DNA of 64,000 nt from Ferrovibrio sp036381655 (lineage in GTDB: Bacteria > Pseudomonadota > Alphaproteobacteria > Ferrovibrionales > Ferrovibrionaceae): contig NZ_DASVCJ010000069.1 of assembly GCF_036381655.1 (NCBI RefSeq), forward strand, positions 26,429-90,428, in the 5' to 3' direction. Below the pieces are notes generated by a model. That model was not told the DNA's origin. It searched no databases and saw only the letters and a list, made by a program, of their open reading frames with translations. Positions 26,499 through 34,548 of the stretch are shown in pieces. The position numbers and the translations under genes are program-made. Positions within the stretch are counted from its first letter, which is position 1; each line of letters starts with the position of its first letter.

Positions 26499-27017
26499 AT
26501 GCACCATGATCGGATCAAAATCGAGACTGGCGATATCACCAGGCTGCAGGTCGATGCCATCGTCAACGCGGCGAATGAAAGCCTGCTGGGCGGCGGCGGT
26601 GTCGACGGCGCGATCCATCGTGCCGCCGGACCGGACCTTTTGGCCGAGTGCCGCATGCTCGGCGGCTGCCCGACGGGTCAAGCCAAGATCACACGCGGCT
26701 ACCGCCTGCCGGCCCGCCATGTGATCCATACGGTCGGCCCCATTTGGCGCGGCGGCAGCCGGAACGAGCCAGATCTGCTGGCAAGCTGCTACCGCAGCAG
26801 CCTGACGCTGGCCAAACAGCATCGGCTTGCCAGTATTGCCTTCCCCGCCATCTCCACCGGGGTTTACGGCTATCCTTTGCAGGCCGCGACGGAGATCGCG
26901 GTCCGCGAGGTGCAAGGCTGGCTGGCCAAGGCCGATCTGCCCGAACTGGTGATATTCGCCTGCTTCTCTGAGGAAGCGGCGGCTGCCTATGCGGCGGCGC
27001 TCAAATCCTGTTCCTGA
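26499..27017 (+). CDS. Macro-domain ADP-ribose hydrolase (O-acetyl-ADP-ribose deacetylase type)
   Basis: 172-residue single macro domain. Family features: KIETGDITRLQVDAIVNAAN with the conserved Asn pair, SLLGGGGVDGAIHRAAG as the first binding loop, HVIHTVGPIW, and ISTGVYGYP as the second loop. MacroD-type proteins hydrolyse O-acetyl-ADP-ribose or remove ADP-ribose from proteins and nucleic acids. I chose the ATG at 26499 because the upstream extension is not family-like; no strong ribosome site is visible. The last 31 bases overlap the 3' end of the convergent chemoreceptor gene. The 140-base gap upstream separates it from the divergent deacetylase. Confidence 0.93.
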   Translation: MHHDRIKIETGDITRLQVDAIVNAANESLLGGGGVDGAIHRAAGPDLLAECRMLGGCPTGQAKITRGYRLPARHVIHTVGPIWRGGSRNEPDLLASCYRSSLTLAKQHRLASIAFPAISTGVYGYPLQAATEIAVREVQGWLAKADLPELVIFACFSEEAAAAYAAALKSCS

Positions 27018-29293
27018 GACAGCTTGAAGAAGCCGATCGAGGCCGCAAGCTCGCGGGCCTGGTCGGCCAAGGCCTGCGCCGAGGCCGTTGTCTCCTCCAC
27101 CAGCGCGCCATTGCGCTGCGTCATCTGATCCATCTGCACCACGGCATCATTGATCTCATCCAGTCCGCCGGCCTGCTGCTGGCTGCCGATCGATATCTCC
27201 TCAATGATGCTGGCGACGCGTTTGACCGCCTCAACAATCTCGTTGAAGCTTTCCCCGGTTTGGTTCACCAGCTTGGCGCCATCGCGCACCTGGGTATTCG
27301 AGGTCTGGATCAAGGCCTTGATGTCGCGTGAAGCTTCCGCCGAGCGCTGGGCGAGCGCCCTCACCTCCTGGGCCACGACGGCAAAACCCTTGCCCGCCTC
27401 GCCCGCACGGGCCGCCTCGACGCTGGCATTCAGCGCCAGCAGATTGGTCTGGAACGCAATCTCGTCGATCAGCGATACGATATCGACGATCTTGCGCGCG
27501 CCTTCTTCGATCTGCGCCATCGCCTGCATCGTGTTGCCGACGACCGTGCTGCCGCGCGTTGCGGCATCGCTTGCGGCCTCGGCCAGCTTGCTGGCCTGGC
27601 GGGCGGCATCGGCGGTGTGCCGCACGGTTGCCGTGATTTCTTCCATCGAGGCCGCCGTCCGCTGCAGGCTGGCAGTCTGATCCTCGGTGCGCTGGGCCAG
27701 ATCGTGGCTGCCGCCGGATATCTCCGCCGAAGCGTCGCGCACCGTGGCCGCAGCAGTACTCAGCCGGCCGACAATGTCGGCAAGCTGTTCGGCCAGGCTG
27801 TTGGCATTGCTTGCCAGGTCCTCGAAAAGCCCGCGATAGCCGCCATCGATGCGATGCGTCAGATCGCCGCTTGCCAGCGCCTTCAGCATGGCTCCGAGAT
27901 CGCCAAGCGCCTTCTCGACGGTGGCCAGCAGTTCGTTGACCCCGATGCCAAGCGCATGCATAACGCCCTGCAGCTTGTCGGCTTCGATCCGGCGGGACAG
28001 ATCTCCGGCGATCGCCGCACTGACGATCTGGCCGATTGCCTCTTCCAGGAGCTGCTCCTGCGCCTTGCGCTCGCGTTCGAAGGTCTCACGGCTTTGCTCG
28101 ACCACCTTCTGCAGGCGTTCGTTCTCCTGGCCGCTGGTCTTGAAAACCTCGATCGCCTTCGCCATGGCACCGATTTCGTCGTTGCGGGAGGCTTCGGTCA
28201 ATTCCACCGACCAGTCGCGGTCCGCCAATCGCCGCGTTGCCGCCGTCAGGCGAAGGATCGGAGCGGTGATCTGGGGACCGACGAACCAGATGGCGATCAC
28301 CGCCGCGATGCCGAGGCAAAGGACGGTAATGCCGATCATCGCAAGCTGTGCCGTCGTGGCCTGGCCGGCCGCCGTATTGGCTGCATGATCCGCCGCCGAG
28401 CGGGCGCTGCCGACCAGAGCATCGACCTTACCCGAGAGCTCCGCGGCGGCGGCACGGGTCTGATCCAGCGCCATCGTTGCCGTCCCCATCACCCGCAATT
28501 CACTGCGGCGCACGGCAAAAAGGCTTTCCGGACCGACACCACGGCCAAGCAGCGTTTTCGTCGCCGCATTCAGTTCGTCGATCTTGAACTGCTTGCTGGC
28601 GGTGTCGAGCGCTTCGATCGTGGCGCTGTTCAGCTTGGCGAACTGCTCGACCAGCTTGTCGAGCGCCGGATAATTGGCGGCCTGGGCGGCCACGGACATA
28701 ACGCCAACCGCCTGGTTCACAGCGTTGTTCGCCGCGATCAGGGCATTGGCGGCCTCGGAAACCTCCTCCTTGGCATCGGGCCGGCGCAGCTCGGTGACGG
28801 CCCGGTCGAGCGCCGGCTGCATCTGCGCCTGGAAGGCCGAAAAATCGCTGCCGATCTGGTTGAGAATCTCATTGTGCTGTTCGACATAGCCGAGCCGGGA
28901 CCCGACCAGCCGATCGACCAGCTTGATGCGCGCCTCGATCAGGCTTACGGCCTTCTCGATCTCGTCGATCAGACCAGCCTGCTCGGGATCGGCACTGGAC
29001 TTGACCAATGCCAGCGTCTGGCTGAGGCGCTCCTGCTTTTTACTGAGTTCGTCGACCGCCTTCTTGCGGGTGGCCTCATCGTCGGCGGCGGCCAAAATGG
29101 GAGCCCCTGCAGTCACTTCCGCACTCAACGAGGCAAGATTGAGGGCCGACACGACGGCCGGCAGATTCGTCGTGGTGATACCCGTGTAACTGTTCTGGAC
29201 TCGGGTGAAAAAGAAGCCGCCGACCAGATTTGAAACCAAGGTCAGTGCGGCCAAGGCGCCAATCGCCAGGTACAGTTTCTGCCGGATACCCAT
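26987..29293 (-). CDS. Methyl-accepting chemotaxis protein
   Basis: 768 residues. A first membrane helix (about 8-30), a large helical periplasmic sensor domain (about 31-330), a second helix (about 331-352, in IGITVLCLGIAAVIAIWFV), HAMP-like segments (about 355-410 and again near 440-540), then a long signalling coiled coil with the conserved hairpin tip IDEIAFQTNLLALNASVEAA. It would relay an unknown stimulus to CheW/CheA. The C-terminus lacks an NWETF-type CheR-binding pentapeptide. The ATG at 29291-29293 is chosen because GGAGGAAAG precedes it; the upstream in-frame ATG adds a non-membrane tail. No che genes are nearby. Confidence 0.95.
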   Translation of the reverse strand: MGIRQKLYLAIGALAALTLVSNLVGGFFFTRVQNSYTGITTTNLPAVVSALNLASLSAEVTAGAPILAAADDEATRKKAVDELSKKQERLSQTLALVKSSADPEQAGLIDEIEKAVSLIEARIKLVDRLVGSRLGYVEQHNEILNQIGSDFSAFQAQMQPALDRAVTELRRPDAKEEVSEAANALIAANNAVNQAVGVMSVAAQAANYPALDKLVEQFAKLNSATIEALDTASKQFKIDELNAATKTLLGRGVGPESLFAVRRSELRVMGTATMALDQTRAAAAELSGKVDALVGSARSAADHAANTAAGQATTAQLAMIGITVLCLGIAAVIAIWFVGPQITAPILRLTAATRRLADRDWSVELTEASRNDEIGAMAKAIEVFKTSGQENERLQKVVEQSRETFERERKAQEQLLEEAIGQIVSAAIAGDLSRRIEADKLQGVMHALGIGVNELLATVEKALGDLGAMLKALASGDLTHRIDGGYRGLFEDLASNANSLAEQLADIVGRLSTAAATVRDASAEISGGSHDLAQRTEDQTASLQRTAASMEEITATVRHTADAARQASKLAEAASDAATRGSTVVGNTMQAMAQIEEGARKIVDIVSLIDEIAFQTNLLALNASVEAARAGEAGKGFAVVAQEVRALAQRSAEASRDIKALIQTSNTQVRDGAKLVNQTGESFNEIVEAVKRVASIIEEISIGSQQQAGGLDEINDAVVQMDQMTQRNGALVEETTASAQALADQARELAASIGFFKLSQEQDLSAAA

Positions 29294-29394
29294 TCTTTCC
29301 TCCCACCCAGGCCTTTTTGGCCAATTACAACCCGGTTCTGGACCGTGAAATTCATATTTCACTTGTCAGGGAGGTTTCGTAAAGCCTCCGGCCG

Positions 29395-29441
29395 GGGGGA
29401 TTGCTGTCCCCCTAAAAGGCCATTCTGGGGACCCGTTCCCC
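29395..29441. other. Two stem-loops between the chemoreceptor gene and lexA
   Basis: The gap between the chemoreceptor start (29293) and lexA (29646) is about 350 bases. It contains GGGGGA/TCCCCC (29395-29412, 6-base loop) and GGGGA/TCCCC (29427-29441, 5-base loop), then the lexA promoter. On the minus strand they would lie in the leader of the chemoreceptor. No T tracts are present. I see no gene in this stretch. Confidence 0.35.
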
Positions 29442-29505
29442 AAGAATTAGTAGGTCCCTTTCGTTCCGCGCCACGACATATTCACCCTCCCTGTGGAAAA
29501 AAGAC

Positions 29506-29534
29506 TTGACCCGAATGCAGAACCTCACTAGAAC
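29506..29534 (+). promoter_or_regulatory. lexA promoter with overlapping LexA box
   Basis: TTGACC (29506-29511) and TAGAAC (29529-29534) are spaced 17 bases. A perfect GAAC-N7-GAAC site (29520-29534), the alphaproteobacterial SOS box in reverse orientation, covers the spacer end and the whole -10. This geometry means LexA bound here blocks RNA polymerase, giving autoregulation. It is 111 bases before the lexA ATG. Confidence 0.85.
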
Positions 29535-29645
29535 ATCCAGCGGGTTTCGTGTTCGTTCCGATACTGCTGGCAGGTGTCCAGCCCGCCCGTAAGCCCGGCG
29601 CGGCAGTCCAATGCAGCCATCGGCCCTGATCGAGGAGGTCAACCC

Positions 29646-30386
29646 ATGCTGACACGCAAGCAGCACGATCTGCTGATGTTTATTCACGAGAAGCTGGAAA
29701 CGTCCGGCGTCTCGCCCTCCTTCGAGGAGATGAAGGAGGCCATGAAACTGAAATCGAAGTCCGGCATCCATCGCCTGGTTACCGGGCTGGAGGAACGAGG
29801 CTTCATCCGTCGCCTGCCCCATCGGGCACGCGCCCTGGAAGTGCTGCGCCTGCCGGATTCGGCCGTGCCGATCCGTGGCGGCGCCGGCGCGAGCGGCAAT
29901 GTGCGGCCGGCTACGCCGCGCAACCGGCTGATGCCGCGCGTCGCGGAAGGCGATCATCCGATGCAGGGTACGCCGGTAACGGTCAGCCCTTATAACGCCC
30001 GCGATATCGTCACCCTGCCGCTTTATGGCCGCATCGCCGCCGGCACGCCGATCGAAGCGTTGCGCGACATGAGCACGCAGATCGATGTTCCCATCGGGCT
30101 GCTCGGCAATGGCGAGCATTACGCCCTGGAAGTCGCCGGCGATTCGATGGTTGATGCGGGCATCATGGATGGCGATACGGTGATCATCCAGCGCAGCGAG
30201 AATGCCGAAAACGGCACCATCGTCGTCGCGCTGGTCGACGACCAGGAAGTCACACTGAAGCGGCTGCGCCGTAAAGGCAATTCGGTGGCGCTCGAAGCCG
30301 CCAATCCGGCTTATGAGACGCGCATCTTCGGCCCCGATCGGGTCAAGGTGCAAGGCCGGCTGGTCGGCCTGCTGCGCCGCTACTGA
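29646..30386 (+). CDS. lexA: LexA repressor
   Basis: SOS-response repressor, 246 residues. The N-terminal winged-helix domain (MLTRKQHDLLMFIHEKLE, SPSFEEMKEAM, SKSGIHRLVTGLEERGFI) is followed by a longish linker and the S24 autocleavage domain: scissile Ala132-Gly133 in GRIAAGTP, catalytic Ser167 in GDSMVDAGI and Lys205 in VTLKRL. The chosen ATG has GGAGG upstream; an earlier in-frame start adds 24 residues without family match. The LexA box over its own promoter supports the call. The comEC remnant is convergent 24 bases downstream. Confidence 0.98.
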   Translation: MLTRKQHDLLMFIHEKLETSGVSPSFEEMKEAMKLKSKSGIHRLVTGLEERGFIRRLPHRARALEVLRLPDSAVPIRGGAGASGNVRPATPRNRLMPRVAEGDHPMQGTPVTVSPYNARDIVTLPLYGRIAAGTPIEALRDMSTQIDVPIGLLGNGEHYALEVAGDSMVDAGIMDGDTVIIQRSENAENGTIVVALVDDQEVTLKRLRRKGNSVALEAANPAYETRIFGPDRVKVQGRLVGLLRRY

Positions 30387-30410
30387 GCGCGTCGGCTTTA
30401 GAATACAAGC

Positions 30411-30941
30411 TCAAGGATCCGAGGCGGGGCGTGGCGACGCGCCCTGCCTTTCTTTTTCCCGTCCCTGCGGTCCGGCAGACCGATGCTCCTGCACGCCGTG
30501 ACCGCGCGGCAGCACCCAGGGCCGATGTCCGCGGGTTTCCGCGACCGTCAAAACACGGATTCCTTTCTCGCGGTCCAGCCATAATGCGCGCGCCCCGCTC
30601 CGCCACAAATCGAAGCGGTCGATCACCACATCGGCCACATGACAATCCTCGGTGATGGCATGCGGCTGCTGTGGCATGGCAACCAGAAAACCGTCATGAC
30701 GCCAGGCGCAACCGGCCGGATCGCAGCGCAGGCTGCCATCGGCGCCGGTGCGTCCTTCCGTGTCGTTGCGGCGCAGCTTCGGCCAAGGATAAAGCGGCGG
30801 CGCACCCAGCCGCTCCCACCAGCTTTTCCCAACGAAGCTGCGCGGCGGCACCGAACCGCTCTGGTAATAGTATCGCCCGTCAGCGGCCCGCGCCGCGCTT
30901 ACCTTGCCGTCGCCGCTGAGCAGCAGATCGGGCCGGGCCAC
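30411..30941 (-). pseudogene. comEC: C-terminal remnant of comEC (competence DNA-uptake channel)
   Basis: The minus-strand translation matches only the last part of alphaproteobacterial ComEC: DLLLSGDGKVSAAR, YYYQSGS, FVGKSWWERLG, then LRCDPAGCAWRHDGFLVA, EDCHVADVVIDRFDLWR, ALWLDREKGIRV and RGHRPWVLP. About 170 residues remain out of a normal 650-750. The open frame continues upstream to at least 31034, but that part has no ComEC resemblance and runs into the gltX promoter and start, so the membrane channel and the N-terminal and metallo-hydrolase parts are gone. The location and orientation between lexA and gltX are exactly those of comEC in relatives, which supports decay in place. A short domain-only protein is possible but less likely. 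Confidence 0.75.
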
Positions 30942-30978
30942 CGGGCCGTCAACAACGGGTACAAATCGGGAAGTCGGC

Positions 30979-31006
30979 TTGCCCTCAGGCCTGTCTATGC
31001 TACAAA
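30979..31006 (+). promoter_or_regulatory. Candidate gltX promoter
   Basis: TTGCCC (30979-30984) and TACAAA (31001-31006) are spaced 16 bases, with the -10 ending 60 bases before the gltX ATG. The boxes are imperfect. The site lies where the upstream part of comEC should have been. Confidence 0.35.
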
Positions 31007-31066
31007 CGCCGCTCCGCTCCGGCGTGGATTTTGCTGCCGGAGGGCTTTGCCGTTTTGGATCGTGCC

Positions 31067-32470
31067 ATGAAAAACGTCGTCACCCGTTTTGCTCCCTCCC
31101 CGACCGGGTATCTGCACATCGGCGGTGCCCGCACCGCCCTGTTCAACTGGCTGTTCGCCCGCCATCACGGCGGCAAATTCCTGCTGCGCATCGAGGATAC
31201 CGACCGGGAGCGCTCGACCGAGGATGCGGTCGCGAAGATATTCCAGGGTCTGCAATGGCTGGGATTGGACTGGGACGCCGAGCCGGTTTTCCAGTTTGCC
31301 CGCATGAAGCGGCATGCCGAAGTGGCCGAGAAGCTGCTGGCCGAGGGCAAGGCCTATCGCTGCTACTGCACGCCGGAAGAGCTGGAGGAGATGCGCGCCA
31401 GGGCGAAGGCCGAAGGCAGACCGATGCGTTATGACGGTCGCTGGCGCGACCGCGATCCGAAAGAAGCCCCGGTCGGCGTGAAGCCGGTCATTCGCTTCAA
31501 GGCACCGCGCGAAGGTGTCACCGTGATCAGGGATCATGTCCAGGGCGAGGTGACTTTCCAGAACGAACAGCTCGACGATCTGATCATTCTGCGCTCCGAC
31601 GGCACGCCGACCTATAATCTCTCGGTCGTGGTCGATGATCATGATATGGGAATCACCCATGTGATCCGCGGCGACGATCATCTCACCAATGCGGCGCGCC
31701 AGACGCAGCTTTATCTCGCAGCCGGCTTTCCGGTGCCTGAATTCGCCCATATCCCGCTGATTCACGGCCCCGACGGCGCCAAGCTGTCCAAGCGTCACGG
31801 CGCCCTGGGCACCGAGGCCTATGCGGATATGGGCTATCTGCCGGCAGCGATGCGCAACTACCTGCTTCGGCTGGGCTGGAGCCACGGCGACGACGAGATC
31901 ATCTCGACCGAGCAAGCGATCGAATGGTTCGACCTGGATCATGTCGGCCGTTCGCCGGCTCGCTTCGATTTCGCCAAGCTGAACAACCTGAATGGCCACT
32001 ATATCCGCAACACCGCGGATGACGAATTGCTGCAGGCAGCGCTGCCCTTCATCACCAAGCATGCCGGCCGCGCCCCCGGCGAGGCGGAGCTGGGCAAACT
32101 GAAGGCCATCCTGCCATCGGTGAAGGAGCGCGCGAAGGATCTCAACGAGCTGGCCGAGGCGGTGCTGTTCCTGTTCGCGGCGCGACCGATCCAGCCCGAT
32201 GCCGCGGCACAGAAGCATCTCGATCAGGCCGCGAAAGAGCGGCTGAAGAAGCTCGTCGACGCGCTACGGCCGGTCAACGATTGGAATGCCGCCGGCACCG
32301 AGGCCGTGGTGCGCAAGCTGGCCGAAACAGAGCAGGTCAAGCTGGGGCAACTGGCCCAGCCCCTGCGCGCCGCGCTGACGGGGAGGACCGTATCGCCGCC
32401 GATCTTCGATGTCCTCGCGGTGCTCGGGCGCGACGAAACCCTGGCGCGCATCCAGGACGCCACGCGCTGA
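31067..32470 (+). CDS. gltX: Glutamyl-tRNA synthetase
   Basis: Class I aminoacyl-tRNA synthetase, 467 residues, charging tRNA-Glu (and possibly tRNA-Gln, as is usual in alphaproteobacteria that use the amidotransferase route). It has the HIGH-type signature at 17-20 in APSPTGYLHIGG, the KMSKS-type GAKLSKRHG near residue 240, the segment LFNWLFARHHGGKFLLRIED, and a C-terminal helical anticodon-binding region. Start MKNVVTRFAP is the family start; a TTG 12 codons upstream is open but unlikely. It is convergent with the HTH gene 25 bases downstream. Confidence 0.97.
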   Translation: MKNVVTRFAPSPTGYLHIGGARTALFNWLFARHHGGKFLLRIEDTDRERSTEDAVAKIFQGLQWLGLDWDAEPVFQFARMKRHAEVAEKLLAEGKAYRCYCTPEELEEMRARAKAEGRPMRYDGRWRDRDPKEAPVGVKPVIRFKAPREGVTVIRDHVQGEVTFQNEQLDDLIILRSDGTPTYNLSVVVDDHDMGITHVIRGDDHLTNAARQTQLYLAAGFPVPEFAHIPLIHGPDGAKLSKRHGALGTEAYADMGYLPAAMRNYLLRLGWSHGDDEIISTEQAIEWFDLDHVGRSPARFDFAKLNNLNGHYIRNTADDELLQAALPFITKHAGRAPGEAELGKLKAILPSVKERAKDLNELAEAVLFLFAARPIQPDAAAQKHLDQAAKERLKKLVDALRPVNDWNAAGTEAVVRKLAETEQVKLGQLAQPLRAALTGRTVSPPIFDVLAVLGRDETLARIQDATR

Positions 32471-32495
32471 CAGATCGGAATTAAAGCAGATTGCG

Positions 32496-33428
32496 TTAGT
32501 TGCGCAGTCGGGACAGCGACGACTGGTCCGCCATGAATTTCTGCAGCTTCTCGACGGCGGGGCGCGGGATCGGGTCCTGGCCGCTGAGCATCAAGGTGAG
32601 CGCCACCCGGCTGACCCCGATGCGAGAGGCCAACTGATCGAGCGAAATGGCGGCCGATTTGCAGGCCTGCGATACGGCGACGATCGAGCCCTTCTCCACG
32701 TAGAAGCGGCCCCACTGCTCCTTGACGTTGACGCGCGAGGGAATGCTGGGCAGGCCTGGCGCCGAAAGCGCGCGAGGAATGGCGACGGATTCCGGCGCCT
32801 GCAGCGGCGGCAGATCGGTCGGTGTCGCCGAGAGCCGTGGTGGCGGCGGCGCCGGTTGAAACTCGTCCAGTCGCGGCGCTTTTTCGATGCTCTCCTCGAG
32901 CAGCTTGCGTACGGCCTCGACCAGTTCTTCATTCAGCGGCGTCAGATCATGCTGATCGCCGAAACGGTCGTAGTATTGCGCGATCTCGCTCAAACGATCG
33001 AGGCGCCGCATCAAGAACTCGCGGGCGCCCAGCGGCAGCCGCCGGCCGGACCGGGAGATGTTGACCAGGTAAATCCGCGTCGTATCCAATTCCAGGATCG
33101 TGATCTTCCAGCGGATCTTGGACAGATGCTTGCGCAGCGGCTCCTGCTTCGTGTCTTCGAATTCAGGAATCCGGCCATCCACCAAGTCGACGAAGACGTA
33201 GAAATGCTCGATCTTCTCGACGAAGCGCTTGTAATCGGCAAAATTGGCGCTGAGATTCTTCTCGTTCTGACAGAATGCCAGCAGCTCCCGGCTCTGGTTT
33301 TCCACCACGCCGACAAGCTTCAACGTCTCCTGGACGACAGGTTTAAGCACCTGATTCACCGCGCCGGTTCTCCGGTTTGGATGCGGCCCCTGGATCGATT
33401 CTCTCGCCGCGCTGCCTACCAGTGACAT
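32496..33428 (-). CDS. Uncharacterised protein with C-terminal Cro/XRE-like helix-turn-helix
   Basis: 310 residues in three parts. Residues about 25-190 are mostly helical (VLKPVVQETLKLVGVVENQS, FVEKIEHFYVFVDLVD, WKITILELDTTRIYLVNISR, LMRRLDRLSEIAQYYDRFG) with no family I recognise. Residues about 200-255 are a Pro/Ala-rich linker. Residues about 265-305 form a lambda-repressor-like HTH: AISLDQLASRIGVSRVALTL, MLSGQDPIPRPAVEKL. No signal peptide or membrane segment. It may be a regulator with an N-terminal sensing or interaction domain. It is convergent with gltX and preceded by an AT-rich 88-base region next to the SPOR gene terminator. Confidence 0.65.
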   Translation of the reverse strand: MSLVGSAARESIQGPHPNRRTGAVNQVLKPVVQETLKLVGVVENQSRELLAFCQNEKNLSANFADYKRFVEKIEHFYVFVDLVDGRIPEFEDTKQEPLRKHLSKIRWKITILELDTTRIYLVNISRSGRRLPLGAREFLMRRLDRLSEIAQYYDRFGDQHDLTPLNEELVEAVRKLLEESIEKAPRLDEFQPAPPPPRLSATPTDLPPLQAPESVAIPRALSAPGLPSIPSRVNVKEQWGRFYVEKGSIVAVSQACKSAAISLDQLASRIGVSRVALTLMLSGQDPIPRPAVEKLQKFMADQSSLSRLRN

Positions 33429-33506
33429 TTTTGCCAGAAAAGATGGCGTTCGGCAACATCACAATCCGTGCGTCTACTTACGAATTTTTTGCGGATGCTA
33501 GTGCCT

Positions 33507-33531
33507 AAAAAACGAGCTAAAGGCCCGTTTT
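33507..33531 (-). terminator. Intrinsic terminator overlapping the SPOR-protein stop codon
   Basis: On the minus strand AAAACGGGC and GCTCGTTTT (33509-33531) form a 9-bp stem with one G-U pair around CTTTA, continuing into a run of T. The loop contains the TAG stop at 33517-33519. The opposite strand gives the same stem with a flanking A-rich side. Confidence 0.5.
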
Positions 33532-34032
33532 GGCGACAAGAGAGGGCGGCAGATCGTGCGGCGCACAATACAGGCCGGCCGCGCGCAGTCTGTGACAATA
33601 TTCAGTCGCTTCCGCAGAGGCGGCAAACTCGCCAAGCAGTAGACGGACGACCTTCCCGCGCTGGCCGCCGAGGTCGATTTCGGCATAGTGCCGGGGCTGG
33701 TCCTTCAGGGCCGGGAATTGCTGCACAAGGCGCGGCCAGGCTGCCTGGGCATCCGCCAGCGTCTTGTAGCTCGCCACATGGGCCGAGAATTCCGGTTTGG
33801 GCTTGACGGGCTTGGGCGGCGGCGGCGGTTTGGGCTCGGCCGGCTGCGGCGGCGCGGCGACCATCGGCATCAATGGCGGTAGGTCCGCCTGCTGTTGCGG
33901 CGCCGAGCAGCCAACCAGCGGCTGAATGGCGATTATGGCTGCAGCAAGAAATACGCGGGGGATGACAGAAGCAAAGGAGGTGGCAGGCGCAGCCGGGCCA
34001 TCCAACTGGCTGCGTCGCGCCCGCCGCATCAC
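33517..34032 (-). CDS. SPOR-domain lipoprotein
   Basis: 171 residues. A charged start is followed by a hydrophobic segment (about 25-40) and a lipobox LVGC with the lipid-acceptor Cys42, then a Pro/Lys linker (about 50-90, PPPPPKPVKPKP) and a C-terminal SPOR domain (EFSAHVASYKTLADAQAAW, VVRLLLGEFAASAEATEYC). SPOR domains bind denuded peptidoglycan at the division septum, so an outer-membrane or periplasmic septal role is likely. The start overlaps the stop of the upstream 69-residue gene by ATGA. The terminator overlaps its own stop. Confidence 0.82.
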   Translation of the reverse strand: MMRRARRSQLDGPAAPATSFASVIPRVFLAAAIIAIQPLVGCSAPQQQADLPPLMPMVAAPPQPAEPKPPPPPKPVKPKPEFSAHVASYKTLADAQAAWPRLVQQFPALKDQPRHYAEIDLGGQRGKVVRLLLGEFAASAEATEYCHRLRAAGLYCAPHDLPPSLVAKTGL

Positions 34033-34238
34033 TTCTCCATCAAACGGAAAAGATTGCGATCCAGGAGTGCATTGACCGAGACGGTCTTCGTCGTGCTGTG
34101 GTCGCGGTCATTGACCAACTGGACATGCATCATGTCCTCGCCGGGAAATGAAATCAGCCGGATGACACGCCAGACAAAGCCCTGGCGCTGCTCGAAGCGC
34201 TGGCCTGGAACGATATCGTCGACGGTGAACTTCGCCAT
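34029..34238 (-). CDS. Small uncharacterised protein
   Basis: 69 residues, MAKFTVDDIVPGQRF to LLDRNLFRLMEK, without signal peptide or membrane segment. The sequence (GQRFEQRQGFVWRVIRLISF, HSTTKTVSVNAL) looks beta-rich, like a small barrel, with no recognised family. The ATGA overlap with the SPOR lipoprotein and the codon-like composition support real translation. Possibly a regulator or assembly partner of its neighbour; this is inference. Confidence 0.6.
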   Translation of the reverse strand: MAKFTVDDIVPGQRFEQRQGFVWRVIRLISFPGEDMMHVQLVNDRDHSTTKTVSVNALLDRNLFRLMEK

Positions 34239-34257
34239 CGGAAAACACCTTGAATCA

Positions 34258-34306
34258 CTACGGATTCACCGTAGCGCATTCACCGTCCCGCGCCAACCTT
34301 TGGCGC
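34258..34306. other. Two perfect stem-loops between tusA and the small-protein gene
   Basis: CTACGG/CCGTAG (34258-34274, 5-base loop) and GCGCCAA/TTGGCGC (34290-34306, 3-base loop). ATTCACCGT also occurs twice (34264-34272 and 34279-34287). They lie downstream of tusA on the minus strand and upstream of the small-protein gene. No T tract, so a processing or attenuation structure is as likely as a terminator. Confidence 0.4.
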
Positions 34307-34323
34307 TTGGATGCCCAGTAATG

Positions 34324-34548
34324 TCACGCCGTCTGCTGAATGCGAAAAACGAAGACGCCGCCCTGCTCTTCCGACGACAGCAAAGCAAAGCCGGAGGCCT
34401 CGCACAGGGCCGCGATATCGCGCAGCGTGTTGGGATCGGTCGCCTCGACCGTCAGGACCTCGCCCTTCGGGACCGCCTTCATCGCCTTCTTGGTGCGCAG
34501 CACCGGCAGCGGACAATTGAGCCCCTTCACATCGAGCAACTGAGCCAT
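34324..34548 (-). CDS. tusA: TusA-family sulfur carrier/sulfurtransferase
   Basis: 74 residues with the CPxP signature at Cys12 (LNCPLPVLRTKKAM), where the Cys carries a persulfide. The fold is the small TusA/SirA alpha-beta type, completed by VEATDPNTLRDIAALCEASG. It delivers sulfur for tRNA thiolation or cofactor and sulfur metabolism. It is divergent from the YeeE/YedE transporter gene over an AT-rich 117-base region, an arrangement that links import and intracellular transfer of sulfur. Confidence 0.93.
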   Translation of the reverse strand: MAQLLDVKGLNCPLPVLRTKKAMKAVPKGEVLTVEATDPNTLRDIAALCEASGFALLSSEEQGGVFVFRIQQTA

